Notes: generated from the sequence alone by a model not told the origin. DNA of 64,000 nt from an uncultured Prevotellaceae bacterium (GCA_900316985.1 ONFE01000001.1:62001-126000), one strand, 5' to 3'. Counted from the stretch's first letter, positions 1-8,509 are shown. Numbers and translations are program-made.

Positions 1-545
1 CTGACGAAGAAGCCGATGGAGAGCATCTTCACGCCGTATTTCTCGATGGGGGAAATGAGATCGCGGCCATCGACATGGACGGCATAGGGACGGGCATCTT
101 CAACCTGCAGCATCTTGGGAACGGAGGGTCCGAAGATATCGGCATCGAGGAGGCCTACCTTATAACCGAGACGGGCCAGGGCGATGGCGAGATTCACGGA
201 GACGGTGCTCTTGCCGACTCCACCCTTTCCGCTGCTCACGGCGATGACGTTCTTCACGCCGGGCAGCATCTTCCCCACTTCAGGACGGGGCTTTGACTTG
301 AATTCGGTGATGATCTCCACCTCCACGTCTTTCGACACATGGTAGTGAATGGCGGCCTCGGCGGCCTTGACGGTGGATTTGAGGAAGGGGTCGGTATCAC
401 GGGGGAATTCGAGTATGACCTTGACTTTCATGCCGTCGATGGCGGGCTGGTCGGCGACCATTCCGCTCTCTACGAGGTTTTTCTTCGTGCCGGCATACGT
501 CACCGTTGCCAGGGCATCCATAATGAGTTTGGGATAGAGTGTCAT
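1..545 (-). CDS. mrp: Mrp/ApbC-family Fe-S carrier P-loop ATPase (3' end cut by window edge)
   Basis: The first 181 codons of a Mrp/NBP35-type ATPase that loads iron-sulfur clusters onto apoproteins in the cytosol. I read the reverse strand from an ATG at 543-545. Residues 1-85 form the DUF59-like N-terminal domain, followed by the deviant Walker [10 protein letters not shown] (codons near 213-240) and then DADIFGPS. The gene runs off the left edge, so the CxxC cluster ligands cannot be checked. A promoter of the TAATTTTG type lies 22 nt upstream of the start, inside a perfect palindrome. Family identity is secure from the P-loop and the flanking DADIFGPS; substrates are not deducible. Confidence 0.93.
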   Translation of the reverse strand, partial: MTLYPKLIMDALATVTYAGTKKNLVESGMVADQPAIDGMKVKVILEFPRDTDPFLKSTVKAAEAAIHYHVSKDVEVEIITEFKSKPRPEVGKMLPGVKNVIAVSSGKGGVGKSTVSVNLAIALARLGYKVGLLDADIFGPSVPKMLQVEDARPYAVHVDGRDLISPIEKYGVKMLSIGFFV

Positions 546-550
546 TGTTT

Positions 551-580
551 TTTTGTAATTTTGCGTGCAAAATTACAAAA
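551..580. promoter_or_regulatory. Palindromic promoter with TAATTTTG on both strands
   Basis: A perfect inverted repeat, 14-bp arms around a GT centre, contains TAATTTTG on the plus strand (556-563) and again on the minus strand (568-575). Both match the Bacteroidota -7 element TAnnTTTG. The minus copy is placed 22 nt before the mrp start. The plus copy has no gene for about 400 bp, so it may be only a by-product of the palindrome. Confidence 0.6.
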
Positions 581-583
581 AAA

Positions 584-611
584 AGTGAAGAGTGAAGAGT
601 GAAGAGTGAAG
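584..611. repeat. Four-copy 7-bp array (AGTGAAG)
   Basis: Four perfect tandem copies of AGTGAAG followed by AAT. The same four-copy block, with the same AAT end, occurs again at 8544-8571 and 13336-13363. Here it lies just upstream of the mrp promoter palindrome. Confidence 0.85.
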
Positions 612-639
612 AATTTATTACCGCTCAGGCTTTTTTCAT

Positions 640-734
640 GTTCATTGTACGCGGTAGGCGAAATTCACAGGTGGTTTAAGTGAACACAAAATTCACGGAA
701 TAAGTTCATTGTACGCGGTAAGCGAAATTCACAG
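640..734. repeat. Pair of 31-bp direct repeats in the mrp / peptidase intergenic region
   Basis: Two 31-bp copies (640-670 and 704-734), starting GTTCATTGTACGCGGTA and ending GAAATTCACAG, differ at one base. The interval between them repeats fragments such as AACACAAA. The 546-987 gap otherwise holds the palindromic promoter, the AGTGAAG array and the peptidase promoter; I see no gene in it. Confidence 0.8.
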
Positions 735-951
735 AAGGGTTTAGGGAACACAAAGACACAAAGTATTTTTGGTGGATTTTTGGAGATTTTTGTTTTTTGT
801 ACTCGCGTTTTTCGTAATTATAAATAAGGTACTTCCGCTCGACAAAAGCAAATAAAAACAGTTTTATTTGCATTTGTGCTCACTAAATTGTACCTTTACG
901 TCTCTTCGAGCCGTGAAATTACTCGGTCTCGGCAAAAAAAGAATAAATTCT

Positions 952-982
952 TTTGTTTTGCTCTCAACTTTTCGTAATTTTG
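952..982 (+). promoter_or_regulatory. Bacteroidota-type promoter for the M15 peptidase gene
   Basis: TTTG at 952-955, a 19-bp spacer and TAATTTTG at 975-982. It ends only 5 nt before the GTG at 988, so the message would be nearly leaderless and the upstream in-frame ATG at 868 would not be transcribed. Confidence 0.7.
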
Positions 983-987
983 TCGGC

Positions 988-1710
988 GTGAAAGAAAAGT
1001 ATATTATATGCATGTTGCTGTTGAGCATTGTCTTCGCCATTCCTGCGGAGGCGGGAAAACCGCTTACGGGGGTCTTGCAGAAATGGGAGGCGAAGACCGT
1101 GGTGACGGACGAGGAGGTGAAGCGCGCAGGACTGGAGAACTGCTTCACGGCAGAGCCGCTGAGCGATGCGACCTTCCAGCGCATGCAGGGGAAGTCGTGG
1201 AAGAAGGACTGTCCGCTGGACAGGAATGAGCTGCGCTACCTGCGGATGCTCCACCGGAATGCGGAGGGACGTACGCAACTGGGGGAGATGGTGGTGAACA
1301 CCAAGATTGCCGAACGGGTGCTGCGCATCTTCCGCAAGCTCTATGAGGCTGGCTACCGCATCGAGCGGATGGTGCTGGTGGATGACTATGACGGCGATGA
1401 CGTACGGTCGATGGAGGATAACAACACCTCGTCGTTCAACTACCGCACGGTGCCGGGACAACAGAAGCTCTCCAACCATGCTCGCGGACTGGCCATCGAC
1501 CTGAATACGCGCTATAATCCCTACGTGACCAAAAGGGGCGTCTCTCCACGCAACGGCAGGGCCTATGCCTTCAAACGCGACCGCCGCAAGGATATCCCCT
1601 ACAAGATAGACCATAACGACCTGGCTTACAAACTCTTCAAGGCGGAGGGATTCTCCTGGGGAGGCGACTGGCGCAGTTCGAAGGACTATCAGCATTTTGA
1701 TTATAAATAA
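988..1710 (+). CDS. Exported M15-family (VanY/DD-peptidase-like) peptidase
   Basis: A 240-residue exported zinc peptidase of the M15 group, expected to cut peptidoglycan stem peptides in the periplasm. The metal site is visible in SNHARGLAIDLNT (His and Asp ligands, His-x6-Asp) and in the final DYQHFDY (third His). Residues 1-22 (KEKYIIC, a hydrophobic run, then PAEA) look like a signal peptide. I chose the GTG at 988 because the promoter ends at 982; an in-frame ATG at 868 lies upstream of that promoter, and ATG 1012 would lose the positive n-region. The TPR-AraC gene follows after 3 nt, so the two are probably co-transcribed. Exact bond specificity is not deducible. Confidence 0.82.
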   Translation: MKEKYIICMLLLSIVFAIPAEAGKPLTGVLQKWEAKTVVTDEEVKRAGLENCFTAEPLSDATFQRMQGKSWKKDCPLDRNELRYLRMLHRNAEGRTQLGEMVVNTKIAERVLRIFRKLYEAGYRIERMVLVDDYDGDDVRSMEDNNTSSFNYRTVPGQQKLSNHARGLAIDLNTRYNPYVTKRGVSPRNGRAYAFKRDRRKDIPYKIDHNDLAYKLFKAEGFSWGGDWRSSKDYQHFDYK

Positions 1711-1713
1711 AAG

Positions 1714-3336
1714 ATGAAAATGAGCAAGAGTCTCTATCCAATCAGGACAAAGTATGAGCCTCTCCCCCTTCGGGGGAGTTGGAGGGGGCTTTTATTCCTT
1801 ACCCTACTCCCGTTGTTGTGTGCCTGCTCGCAGGTGATACAGCAGCGAAGTGCGGATGAGACGAAAAAGGCGGTGGCCGACTCGCTCATCGAGCACAGCT
1901 ATGCGTTGTTCGACAGCTGTCAGTTCCAGGAGGCCATCCTCGTGGGACAGGAGGCGCTCAAAGCCTATCAGGCCATCGACGACTCTGCCAGCCAGAGTGA
2001 CTGCTATTCGCACATGACTTTCTGCCACCAGCGGCTGGGGGATGTGGAATCGGGCATCGAGCAGACGCTGAAGGGACTGCACCTGGACAGTCTCCGCAAC
2101 GACCGTGCACGCATGGGCAGCGACTACAACAACCTGGCGGCGCTCTACATCACGGCCCAGAATCCGAAGCAGGCGCTTCCCTTCATCCTGAAGGCCATCC
2201 AGATGGAGGAGTCGCTGGAAGTGCCGGAAAAACTGTCTATCCGCTACGGCATGGCCTGTGAGATATACACCAAGCTGGACAGTACCGCGAAGGCCCTGCA
2301 ATACATCCAGCGGGCCTATGCCCTGGATTCCGCCGCCAAGGACACGGTGAAGATGGCCCGCCGACTCTCGCAGCAGGGTGATGCGCTGACAGCGGCCCAG
2401 CAATACGAGAAGGCGGAGAGCAGCTACAAGCAGGCGAACCTCCTGCTGGAAGCGAAGCATTCGCTGGCATCGCTCTGCATCAACCACAAGCAGCTGGGGA
2501 ACCTCTACCTGAAGATGAACCGTACGGCCGATGCACGCAGCCATCTGGCAAAGAGTGCCGACATGGCCCGCCACATGAACAACCGCTACGTGCTGCAGCA
2601 GACCTTGAAGACACTCTCGTCCATCGAATCCAACGACCATCAGGCACTGGCCTACCTGCGGGAGAGCTATGACCTCAGCGACAGCGTGTACAGCGAGAAG
2701 ACGAGTCAGATGATGGGCAGTCAGGCAGCACGCTTCGAGACCTTGCAGAAGGAGCAGACCATCCGCGAGCAGCAATACAAACTGGAACGGCAGACGATCT
2801 GGATGCTCTTAGGACTGCTGCTGGCCACCTTCTTCCTGATACTCGCCATCATCCTTATCTATATCCTGCGCGCGCGAAGCAAGAGCTACCAGTCATCGGT
2901 ACATCTTCTTCGCAAGCAATACGACGAGAGCATCAGCCAACTGCTCCACAAGAATATGGATGCCGCCAGCGAGGAGGTCACGGAAGGTCATGTGATGGAC
3001 GACGAGACGGATATCCTGCTCACCCGTCTGAACCAGATTATCCTCAGCAAGCTGTCGGACACCAGCCTCAACTCGGAGATGCTGGCAGAAGAAATGTATA
3101 TGAGCAAGCGCAACCTGAACCGCCGCGTGAAGGAAATCACCAACATCGATACGGCCAGCTACATCCGTGAGTTCCGCATCCAGGCTGCCCGCCGCATGCT
3201 GTCGGAGACCTCGCTGCCCATCGCCGAAATCTGCATGAACTGCGGTTTCGACTCGCCGAGCTATTTCTCACGGGCCTTCAAGAGTGCCACCGACATGTCG
3301 CCGTCGGTTTACCGGAAAACGATAAAAAACGAATAA
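1714..3336 (+). CDS. Membrane TPR sensor fused to an AraC-type DNA-binding domain
   Basis: A 540-residue one-component regulator. The N-terminus has a hydrophobic segment ending LLCACSQ, which could be a signal anchor or lipobox. TPR-like helical repeats fill residues about 45-330, a strong transmembrane helix lies at about 360-384 (IWMLLGLLLATFFLILAIIL), and an AraC/XylS helix-turn-helix domain covers about 430-537 with the typical AARRMLSETS and CGFDSPSYFSRAFK signatures. This layout (periplasmic TPR, one membrane pass, cytoplasmic AraC domain) is common in Bacteroidota. The ligand and targets are unknown. Residues about 14-25 are encoded by a GC-rich hairpin repeat, so the native start could be questioned; ATG 1714 and ATG 1720 are both possible. 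Confidence 0.88.
   Translation: MKMSKSLYPIRTKYEPLPLRGSWRGLLFLTLLPLLCACSQVIQQRSADETKKAVADSLIEHSYALFDSCQFQEAILVGQEALKAYQAIDDSASQSDCYSHMTFCHQRLGDVESGIEQTLKGLHLDSLRNDRARMGSDYNNLAALYITAQNPKQALPFILKAIQMEESLEVPEKLSIRYGMACEIYTKLDSTAKALQYIQRAYALDSAAKDTVKMARRLSQQGDALTAAQQYEKAESSYKQANLLLEAKHSLASLCINHKQLGNLYLKMNRTADARSHLAKSADMARHMNNRYVLQQTLKTLSSIESNDHQALAYLRESYDLSDSVYSEKTSQMMGSQAARFETLQKEQTIREQQYKLERQTIWMLLGLLLATFFLILAIILIYILRARSKSYQSSVHLLRKQYDESISQLLHKNMDAASEEVTEGHVMDDETDILLTRLNQIILSKLSDTSLNSEMLAEEMYMSKRNLNRRVKEITNIDTASYIREFRIQAARRMLSETSLPIAEICMNCGFDSPSYFSRAFKSATDMSPSVYRKTIKNE
1756..1794. repeat. GC-rich hairpin repeat inside the 5' end of the AraC-type gene
   Basis: CTCCCCCTTCGGGGGAG followed by TTGGAGGGGGCTT. 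It resembles the repeats at 7638-7699 and 7917-7950 (C-rich arm, G-rich arm, then a second G-run). Here it is read as codons for PLPLRGSWRG. Confidence 0.7.
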
Positions 3337-3455
3337 AAATCGGTTTTTCCACGAAAAAAGCCGCTTTTTTCTTGAAATGAAAAGAATTTGTCCCGTAAGT
3401 GCAAGTTCTTTTCCATTTTTTTTTATTACTTTGCAACCGAAATCAAAACTAACTG

Positions 3456-3584
3456 ATGAAAAATCGCGAAGGAAACATACCATTGAGCCACGAGGAACTG
3501 TTGCTAAGCTTCAACAGGTTCCTCAACACGGTCGATATGCAGGAGTTCCAGAGCCATGTCAAAAACAATAACAAGTATCATTAA
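3456..3584 (+). CDS. Small 42-residue protein of unknown function
   Basis: ATG at 3456 opens 42 codons ending TAA at 3582-3584. The product is polar and probably helical: it begins MKNREGNIPLSHEELLL and ends in an Asn/Lys-rich tail, with no signal peptide or membrane segment. A near-consensus -7 element TTACTTTG lies at 3427-3434, so the start falls about 21 nt downstream, which supports a real short transcript. The TMEM43-like gene begins 26 nt after the stop and may be co-transcribed. I do not recognise the family. Coding status is inferred from start, promoter and position. Confidence 0.5.
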   Translation: MKNREGNIPLSHEELLLSFNRFLNTVDMQEFQSHVKNNNKYH

Positions 3585-3610
3585 AATATTAATTCTTATT
3601 TAAAAAAATT

Positions 3611-5044
3611 ATGGCTTATCAAGAGACAACAACCATCGGGTACGGATCCCGACTGAAAAATTCGTTTGGTGGAATCGCTACCGGATTCCTCATGTTCGTG
3701 GCTGGTACCTGCCTGATCTGGTGGAACGAAGGTCGCGCAGTGAAAACCGACAAAATGCTCAAAGAGGCAGAGAAGGTGGCCGTCCACGTGGACAACATCG
3801 ACAATCTGGACGCCTCGCTTGAAGGACAGCTCATCCACGCCAACGGAATGGCTACCACCACCGACACCCTCCGCGACGAGGCTTTCGGCGTGAAGGCCAA
3901 CGCCATCCACCTGCAGCGCCGCGTGGAATTCTACCAGTGGGTGGAGCATGCCAAGCAGGAAAGCAAGGACAAGCTGGGCGGCAAGCAGGAAATCGTCACC
4001 ACCTATACTTATAGCAAGCAGTGGGTTTCACAGCCCGTCAACTCTTCCTCGTTCAAGGATCCTGCCTATCAGAACGTGAAGAACGGTGCCGTCATCCAGG
4101 CTGAAAACGCTTCGCTGACCTCAGAGAACGTGACCTTCGGTGCCTACACGCTCCCGGCATTCATGGTGAACAGCATCGGCGGCATGCAGGCTGCTGAGGT
4201 GGCTCCCACCGAGCAGCAGCTCCGCGAATGGGACCAGCAGATTTCACGCGTACAGCGCCAGTTCGGACGTGCCACGATCACCGACGAGATGACGAGCAAG
4301 ATTGCCCATGAGGTTACCGACGCCGTGAACAATGTCACACAAAAGGCCATCGCTGCCATCAATGGCGACACCACGCTGACCGCAGAACAAAAGGCCCTTG
4401 CCATCGACAGCATCCGCCGCGACAGTATTGCCATGGCTACCAAGACGGAACCCGCCAAGGTGGGCAACTACACGGCTACCTATGTTCACGTGGGTAACGG
4501 CAAGCTCTATTTCGGTCTGAACGAGGGCGCTCCCGAGGTGGGCGACGTGAGAATCACCTTCACGATGACTCCTCCGACCAAGATCTCCCTGATGGGTGTC
4601 GTACAGGGCTATACATTTGCCAACTACACCGCCAAGAACGGCAAGAAGTTCTCAGCCGTCAGCAACGGCGTGAAGACGATGGACGAGATGTTCGCCAGCC
4701 AGCACGAGGCCAACAACATGTGGCTCTGGGCCCTCCGCCTCGTAGGACTGCTCCTGATCATCAGCGGTCTGAAGGGTATCTTCGGAATCCTCGTCACCAT
4801 CCTCAAGGTGGTTCCGTTCCTCTCCAGCATCCTCTCGTTCGGTATCAACATCATCTGCTCTGTGGTGGGCTTCGTATGGGCGCTGCTCGTGGCTGCCATC
4901 GCATGGATCTTCTACCGTCCGGTGATAGGAATCGCACTGCTGGCCATTGCCGGTGCCGTGATCTTCTTCTTCTGGAAAAAGGGTAAGGACAAGAATGCTG
5001 CAACACCAGCAGCTCCTGCTCCTAACCAACCTGCACAACCGTAA
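3611..5044 (+). CDS. TMEM43/LUMA-family membrane protein
   Basis: A 477-residue integral membrane protein resembling TMEM43 (DUF1625). It has an N-terminal helix at about 20-38 (GFLMFVAGTCLIWWNEG), where the WWNEGRAVKT motif is a hallmark of the family. A large extra-membrane domain follows, then three or four hydrophobic helices from about residue 370 and an Ala/Pro-rich tail. The role in bacteria is not established; eukaryotic TMEM43 is an inner-nuclear-membrane and ER protein. It precedes three exported proteins of unknown role on the same strand. Confidence 0.85.
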   Translation: MAYQETTTIGYGSRLKNSFGGIATGFLMFVAGTCLIWWNEGRAVKTDKMLKEAEKVAVHVDNIDNLDASLEGQLIHANGMATTTDTLRDEAFGVKANAIHLQRRVEFYQWVEHAKQESKDKLGGKQEIVTTYTYSKQWVSQPVNSSSFKDPAYQNVKNGAVIQAENASLTSENVTFGAYTLPAFMVNSIGGMQAAEVAPTEQQLREWDQQISRVQRQFGRATITDEMTSKIAHEVTDAVNNVTQKAIAAINGDTTLTAEQKALAIDSIRRDSIAMATKTEPAKVGNYTATYVHVGNGKLYFGLNEGAPEVGDVRITFTMTPPTKISLMGVVQGYTFANYTAKNGKKFSAVSNGVKTMDEMFASQHEANNMWLWALRLVGLLLIISGLKGIFGILVTILKVVPFLSSILSFGINIICSVVGFVWALLVAAIAWIFYRPVIGIALLAIAGAVIFFFWKKGKDKNAATPAAPAPNQPAQP

Positions 5045-5112
5045 ATCCCTCATTCCTTGAGAGACAACGATATCATAGAACTAAAAATCCGCAAAAAGAA
5101 CTGATTGAGGGT

Positions 5113-5145
5113 GTCCCCGGCTGGTAAAAACGTACCACCGGGGAC
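5113..5145 (+). promoter_or_regulatory. Strong intercistronic hairpin
   Basis: GTCCCCGG-C-TGGTA, a 6-nt loop and TACCA-CCGGGGAC form a 13-bp stem with one bulged base. No U-tract follows, so it is not a classical terminator. It could be a 3'-end stabiliser or attenuator between the TMEM43-like gene and the lipoprotein gene. The sequence just before it (GATTGAGGGTG) is shared with the repeat at 7917-7950. Confidence 0.55.
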
Positions 5146-5178
5146 CATCCCCATTAAAACAAAAACAACTGATTAGCT

Positions 5179-5778
5179 ATGCGAAAACTTCTCATCATCC
5201 CCCTCCTCCTGGCAACCCTCATCGCGACGGGCTGCAAACAGAAGGCGGCTACCACAGAGACTCCTGCCCCCACGGACTCGACAGCCGTGGAGGAAGCCAC
5301 TGTTCCCAATGACAGCATCCACACCGAGGCGTACATCAGCCAGCGCGTGAAGCATATCTACGACCTCGTCTATGACAGCTACAGGAAGAACACCATAAAT
5401 GCAAACCGCCAGATATCCACGGAGCAGTTCACTTCCGCCGAATTTAACAACCTTCTCCGTGAGGCCACCCGTCTTACCCCAAAGGATAATATGCTGGACA
5501 TTCCCGGTGCCGACTACGATCATTGGGTGATGGGTCAGGACTTCGATAAGAAACTCAGCATGGAGGTGCTCTCCGTAAGCGACATCCAGGCACAGACGGC
5601 CACAGCCAAGATACGCGTACAAAACTTCGAGCCTACGGAGGTGACACTTCCCCTCGTACTTGAGAACGGCGACTGGCTCATCGACAGCTTTATCACCACC
5701 AGCGAGATTGAGGGCAAGAAAGTTGTCTTCGATGAGAAAAAGGAACTGAAGGAATACGTGGAGAGATTGAAAAAATGA
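5179..5778 (+). CDS. Lipoprotein with a DUF3828-like domain
   Basis: A 199-residue predicted lipoprotein: a hydrophobic leader ends at ATGCKQK, with the lipidated Cys near residue 19. A Thr/Ala-rich linker is followed by a globular domain (about 50-190) resembling DUF3828 (helical start, then a beta-rich half with NGDWLIDSF). The function of that domain is not known. The last sense codons and the stop codon abut an array of five 8-bp words that also supplies the start of the next gene, so the two genes are probably read together. Confidence 0.7.
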   Translation: MRKLLIIPLLLATLIATGCKQKAATTETPAPTDSTAVEEATVPNDSIHTEAYISQRVKHIYDLVYDSYRKNTINANRQISTEQFTSAEFNNLLREATRLTPKDNMLDIPGADYDHWVMGQDFDKKLSMEVLSVSDIQAQTATAKIRVQNFEPTEVTLPLVLENGDWLIDSFITTSEIEGKKVVFDEKKELKEYVERLKK

Positions 5779-5815
5779 GAAATTGAGAAAATGAGATATT
5801 GAGAAAATGAGAAAT
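5776..5815. repeat. Five-copy 8-bp array spanning a stop and the next start
   Basis: TGAGAAAT, TGAGAAAA, TGAGATAT, TGAGAAAA, TGAGAAAT in tandem. The first unit supplies the TGA stop of the upstream lipoprotein gene. The ATG at 5807 lies across the fourth and fifth units. Confidence 0.85.
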
Positions 5816-6958
5816 TTCACACATACCATCCTTGCGGCAGTACTCCTGCTGACTATCCCCCACTCCATCTATGCCCAGAGCACTTCTCAGAAGGCACGGA
5901 TGCAGCAGATACGCGCCCTCTACGCCAAGGCCGTGGAGAAAGCGACGCAGCAGCAGAAGGCCAAGCAGAACTACATCACGCTGGAGACGAAGGAGACCAC
6001 ACCCAACGGCGAGGTGGCCACGAAGAACGTGGAATACCTCTTCGACGTGAAAGGCAACGACTGCCAGCTCCTGATGGTACGCAAGACCGACAAAGACAGC
6101 GAAAGCAGCCGCTACCGCGAGTATCTCTTCGAGAACGGCCGTCTGGCTTTTGTCTATGACCGTTTCAGTCCTGAAGGTCTTACCAGCGAGAGCCGCTATT
6201 ACCTGACCGACGGCACCCCCTTCTGGCTTTTGTCAAAGACGACCAATCCCAAGACGAAGAAGGTGACCGCCGACCATTCCCAAGCCTGCAACCCCCTCAA
6301 AGATGATATGTGGATGTTTATCCAGGCCGAGGGCGAATACATAGCCGAAGGCTTCGAGTCGCTCGTGAACACCGACCAGCATCTCTTTGAACTCGATACC
6401 AGGCCGAAACAGATGAGCGATGCCCAGCAGCAGGCACGCCTCAGCGAAGTGAGGAAACTCTATGCCAACGCGCAGGAACTCTCCAAGCAGGGTATCATGG
6501 GCATGAAGCAGAACTACGGCTTTGCCGATATCTACATCCACTATCCGAAGACGAACGTACAGCGTCACCGCACCGCAGAATTCACTACCGGCATGGAACT
6601 GGTAGAAACCTTCGACGTCTATATGCCCGTGGTGAAATTCATCCGCGTCAAGGAAGAGAATGCCTACGATGAGTTCCTCTTTGAGAAAGGCAAGCTCGTG
6701 TTCACCTTCACCACGTTCAAGAACGTAGGCAACTACAAATCGGGCGAATACCGCTTCTATCTGGCCGACGACGATACCAACGTGCCTTTCTGGTCACTCA
6801 CCCGGTATTTCGGCGATGACAGTTCAAAGCCCGTCAGCGAGCAGGAAAAGCCCTTCGACATGAACAAGCTCCCGCCTGCCATCGACTGGTACAACGTGGC
6901 CAAAAACGGCTACAACCTCCTCAATGCCTTCAACAGCATCCATCCAATGTTAGATTAA
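5807..6958 (+). CDS. Secreted protein with two related halves, function unknown
   Basis: A 383-residue protein with a signal peptide (about 1-24, ending IYAQS). It contains two related domains of roughly 170 residues. Each begins with a helix (QKARMQQIRALYAKA / QQARLSEVRKLYANA), continues through a beta-rich region with EYLFENGRLAFVYDRF / EFLFEKGKLVFTFTTF, and then a Y-x-L-x-D-x-x-P-FW segment (YYLTDGTPFWLL / FYLADDDTNVPFWSL). I do not recognise the family. The internal duplication is seen directly; a periplasmic or surface location is inferred. It sits between a lipoprotein gene and another exported protein, likely one operon. Confidence 0.75.
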   Translation: MRNFTHTILAAVLLLTIPHSIYAQSTSQKARMQQIRALYAKAVEKATQQQKAKQNYITLETKETTPNGEVATKNVEYLFDVKGNDCQLLMVRKTDKDSESSRYREYLFENGRLAFVYDRFSPEGLTSESRYYLTDGTPFWLLSKTTNPKTKKVTADHSQACNPLKDDMWMFIQAEGEYIAEGFESLVNTDQHLFELDTRPKQMSDAQQQARLSEVRKLYANAQELSKQGIMGMKQNYGFADIYIHYPKTNVQRHRTAEFTTGMELVETFDVYMPVVKFIRVKEENAYDEFLFEKGKLVFTFTTFKNVGNYKSGEYRFYLADDDTNVPFWSLTRYFGDDSSKPVSEQEKPFDMNKLPPAIDWYNVAKNGYNLLNAFNSIHPMLD

Positions 6959-6979
6959 TTACCTAAAATACGAACAATT

Positions 6980-7636
6980 ATGAAAAAGAAGATTATTTTC
7001 TCACTCGTCGTGATGCTCCTCAGCGTCACCTCTGTTTCAGCACAAGGTATCTACAGCATCACCGGCAAGATTAACCGCGCCAGATGGCGTGCAGAATCTG
7101 CTGCCAATACCGCAAAGCGCATCAGCGACATGGCGAAGTCGAAGACCAAGACCATCAAGATCTCCAAACTTCCCAAGAACCTCAGTGAACTGCAGTCGAT
7201 GCCGGAATTCAAGCTCAAGGACGAGTTTGAGGTAGCTGCACTTGCAGTGGCCGTGCTCTGCAACTATGAGAACAATCCTGAGGAAACCCTCAAGATGGTC
7301 GATGCCCTCCGCGGTCCCGAGCCCCTCACGGCATACGGCAAGGAATTCATACGCGACCGTCTGAAAGACAAGCAGTACAAGACGTTCTCCTTCTTCCACG
7401 GGGCCACGCCCGACAACGACTACACCCCGAAGGAGCCGCTGAAAATCAACGTGCACACCACACAGTACTCCTACCAGGACAACAACTACGCCACACTCTA
7501 TCTGAAGTCTGGCGGTGCCGATAGCGAGCGTCCCATCCAACTTCGCAAGAAGCCGAGCACAGGACAGTGGTTCGTCGTTGACTTCAACTTCCTCTCCGAC
7601 ATCCGCATCCCTGCTTCACAGGATGCATGGCATTAA
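6980..7636 (+). CDS. Exported protein of unknown function (DUF6935-like)
   Basis: A 218-residue protein with a clear signal peptide (about 1-22, SVSAQG). The body has a helical half (to about 120, with FEVAALAVAVLCNYENNPEE) and a beta-rich C-terminal half that contains SYQDNNYATLYLKSGGADSE and ends in PSTGQWFVVDFNF. The pattern resembles a family found next to other exported unknowns in Bacteroidota (possibly DUF6935). No catalytic signature is visible. It starts 21 nt after the duplicated-domain protein and is followed by a GC-rich hairpin repeat that probably ends the transcript. Confidence 0.65.
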   Translation: MKKKIIFSLVVMLLSVTSVSAQGIYSITGKINRARWRAESAANTAKRISDMAKSKTKTIKISKLPKNLSELQSMPEFKLKDEFEVAALAVAVLCNYENNPEETLKMVDALRGPEPLTAYGKEFIRDRLKDKQYKTFSFFHGATPDNDYTPKEPLKINVHTTQYSYQDNNYATLYLKSGGADSERPIQLRKKPSTGQWFVVDFNFLSDIRIPASQDAWH

Positions 7637-7637
7637 A

Positions 7638-7699
7638 AGCCTCCCCTCGGGGAAAGGCTACGGGTAGGCGAGCTTGCTCGGGAATGGCTTTGGAGGGGG
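7638..7699. repeat. Nested GC-rich hairpin repeat between convergent genes
   Basis: Contains an inner stem AGCCT...AGGCT around CCCC/GGGG (7638-7659), a hairpin CGAGC-TT-GCTCG (7669-7680), and an outer pairing of CCTCCCC with GGAGGGG near 7693-7699. It fills the space between the exported protein and the trmB stop, and could end transcription from either side. Confidence 0.6.
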
Positions 7700-8509
7700 T
7701 TATATGTGCTTCTCAGCCCCGCTGCGCTTGTCGCGCTTATAGGAACGATAATCATCCAATTCTATTTCCACATTAGGTTCCGCCAGTTCTCCCTCGTGAG
7801 GCAGGCGGAACTTTTGGTATCTGATGTTCAGTCCGCGGTCTATCCACATCTTTTCATAATAAGTCTGGATGGAGAGGAAATCAAGGGAAGCCTCTTCCTG
7901 AAGTGAGGAATCAGACTTCCCTCCCGAAGGGAGGGATTGAGGGTGGGCCCCATATAAATCCTCCGTGCGATAGAGCAAGGGCAGGTGGTTGATATCCACC
8001 ATATAAGAAGTATAGGTGAACAGGAAATTGGAATCGGTCTTCAGATGGATGATGCCGCCGTCAATGAGGAATCGGCGGTAGCGGTTCATGAAATAGGTGC
8101 TGGTCAGTCGCTTGCGGGGATTCTTCATCTGCGGGTCGCTGAACGTCAGCCATATCTCCTGCACCTCATCCTTCCCGAAGAAGCGGTCGATAATCTCAAT
8201 GTTCGTGCGCAGGAAGGCCACATTCTCCAGCCCCTCCTTCAAGGCTTCGGTGGCACCTGTCCACATACGTGCGCCCTTGATGTCAACACCGATGAAATTC
8301 ACGTCAGGGAAGAGTCTTGCCAGTCCTACGGTATATTCTCCCTTGCCGCATCCCAGTTCCAGTACGATGGGGTTTGAATTCTTGAAATACATCTCCCGCC
8401 AATGGCCCTGCATCTCAAAAGGCACGTCAGATATCACCCCATAGGGATACTGAAACACATTCTCATAACGCTCCATATCGGCGAACTTCGCCAGTTTTCC
8501 TTTTCCCAT
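7700..8509 (-). CDS. trmB: tRNA (guanine-46-N7)-methyltransferase
   Basis: A 269-residue SAM-dependent enzyme that methylates G46 in the tRNA variable loop. Visible signatures: the SAM-binding [12 protein letters not shown], the [11 protein letters not shown] strand end, and the family-specific [17 protein letters not shown] loop. The start is the ATG at 8507-8509 (MGKGKLAKF), 18 nt downstream of a TACCTTTG element (8528-8535 on the minus strand); a longer reading from a TTG would overlap that promoter. A stretch near residues 186-200 ([14 protein letters not shown]) is encoded by a GC-rich hairpin repeat and looks like an insertion. Confidence 0.92.
   Translation of the reverse strand: MGKGKLAKFADMERYENVFQYPYGVISDVPFEMQGHWREMYFKNSNPIVLELGCGKGEYTVGLARLFPDVNFIGVDIKGARMWTGATEALKEGLENVAFLRTNIEIIDRFFGKDEVQEIWLTFSDPQMKNPRKRLTSTYFMNRYRRFLIDGGIIHLKTDSNFLFTYTSYMVDINHLPLLYRTEDLYGAHPQSLPSGGKSDSSLQEEASLDFLSIQTYYEKMWIDRGLNIRYQKFRLPHEGELAEPNVEIELDDYRSYKRDKRSGAEKHI
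7917..7950. repeat. GC-rich hairpin repeat inserted in frame in trmB
   Basis: CCCTCCC-GAA-GGGAGGG followed by ATTGAGGGTGGGCCCC. It is related in layout to the repeats at 1756 and 7638, and here lies within the trmB reading frame, where it encodes a Pro/Ser/Gly-rich loop. Confidence 0.65.

Noticed and set aside
5113-5145. Rho-independent terminator
   Set aside because: The stem is strong, but no T-run follows it.
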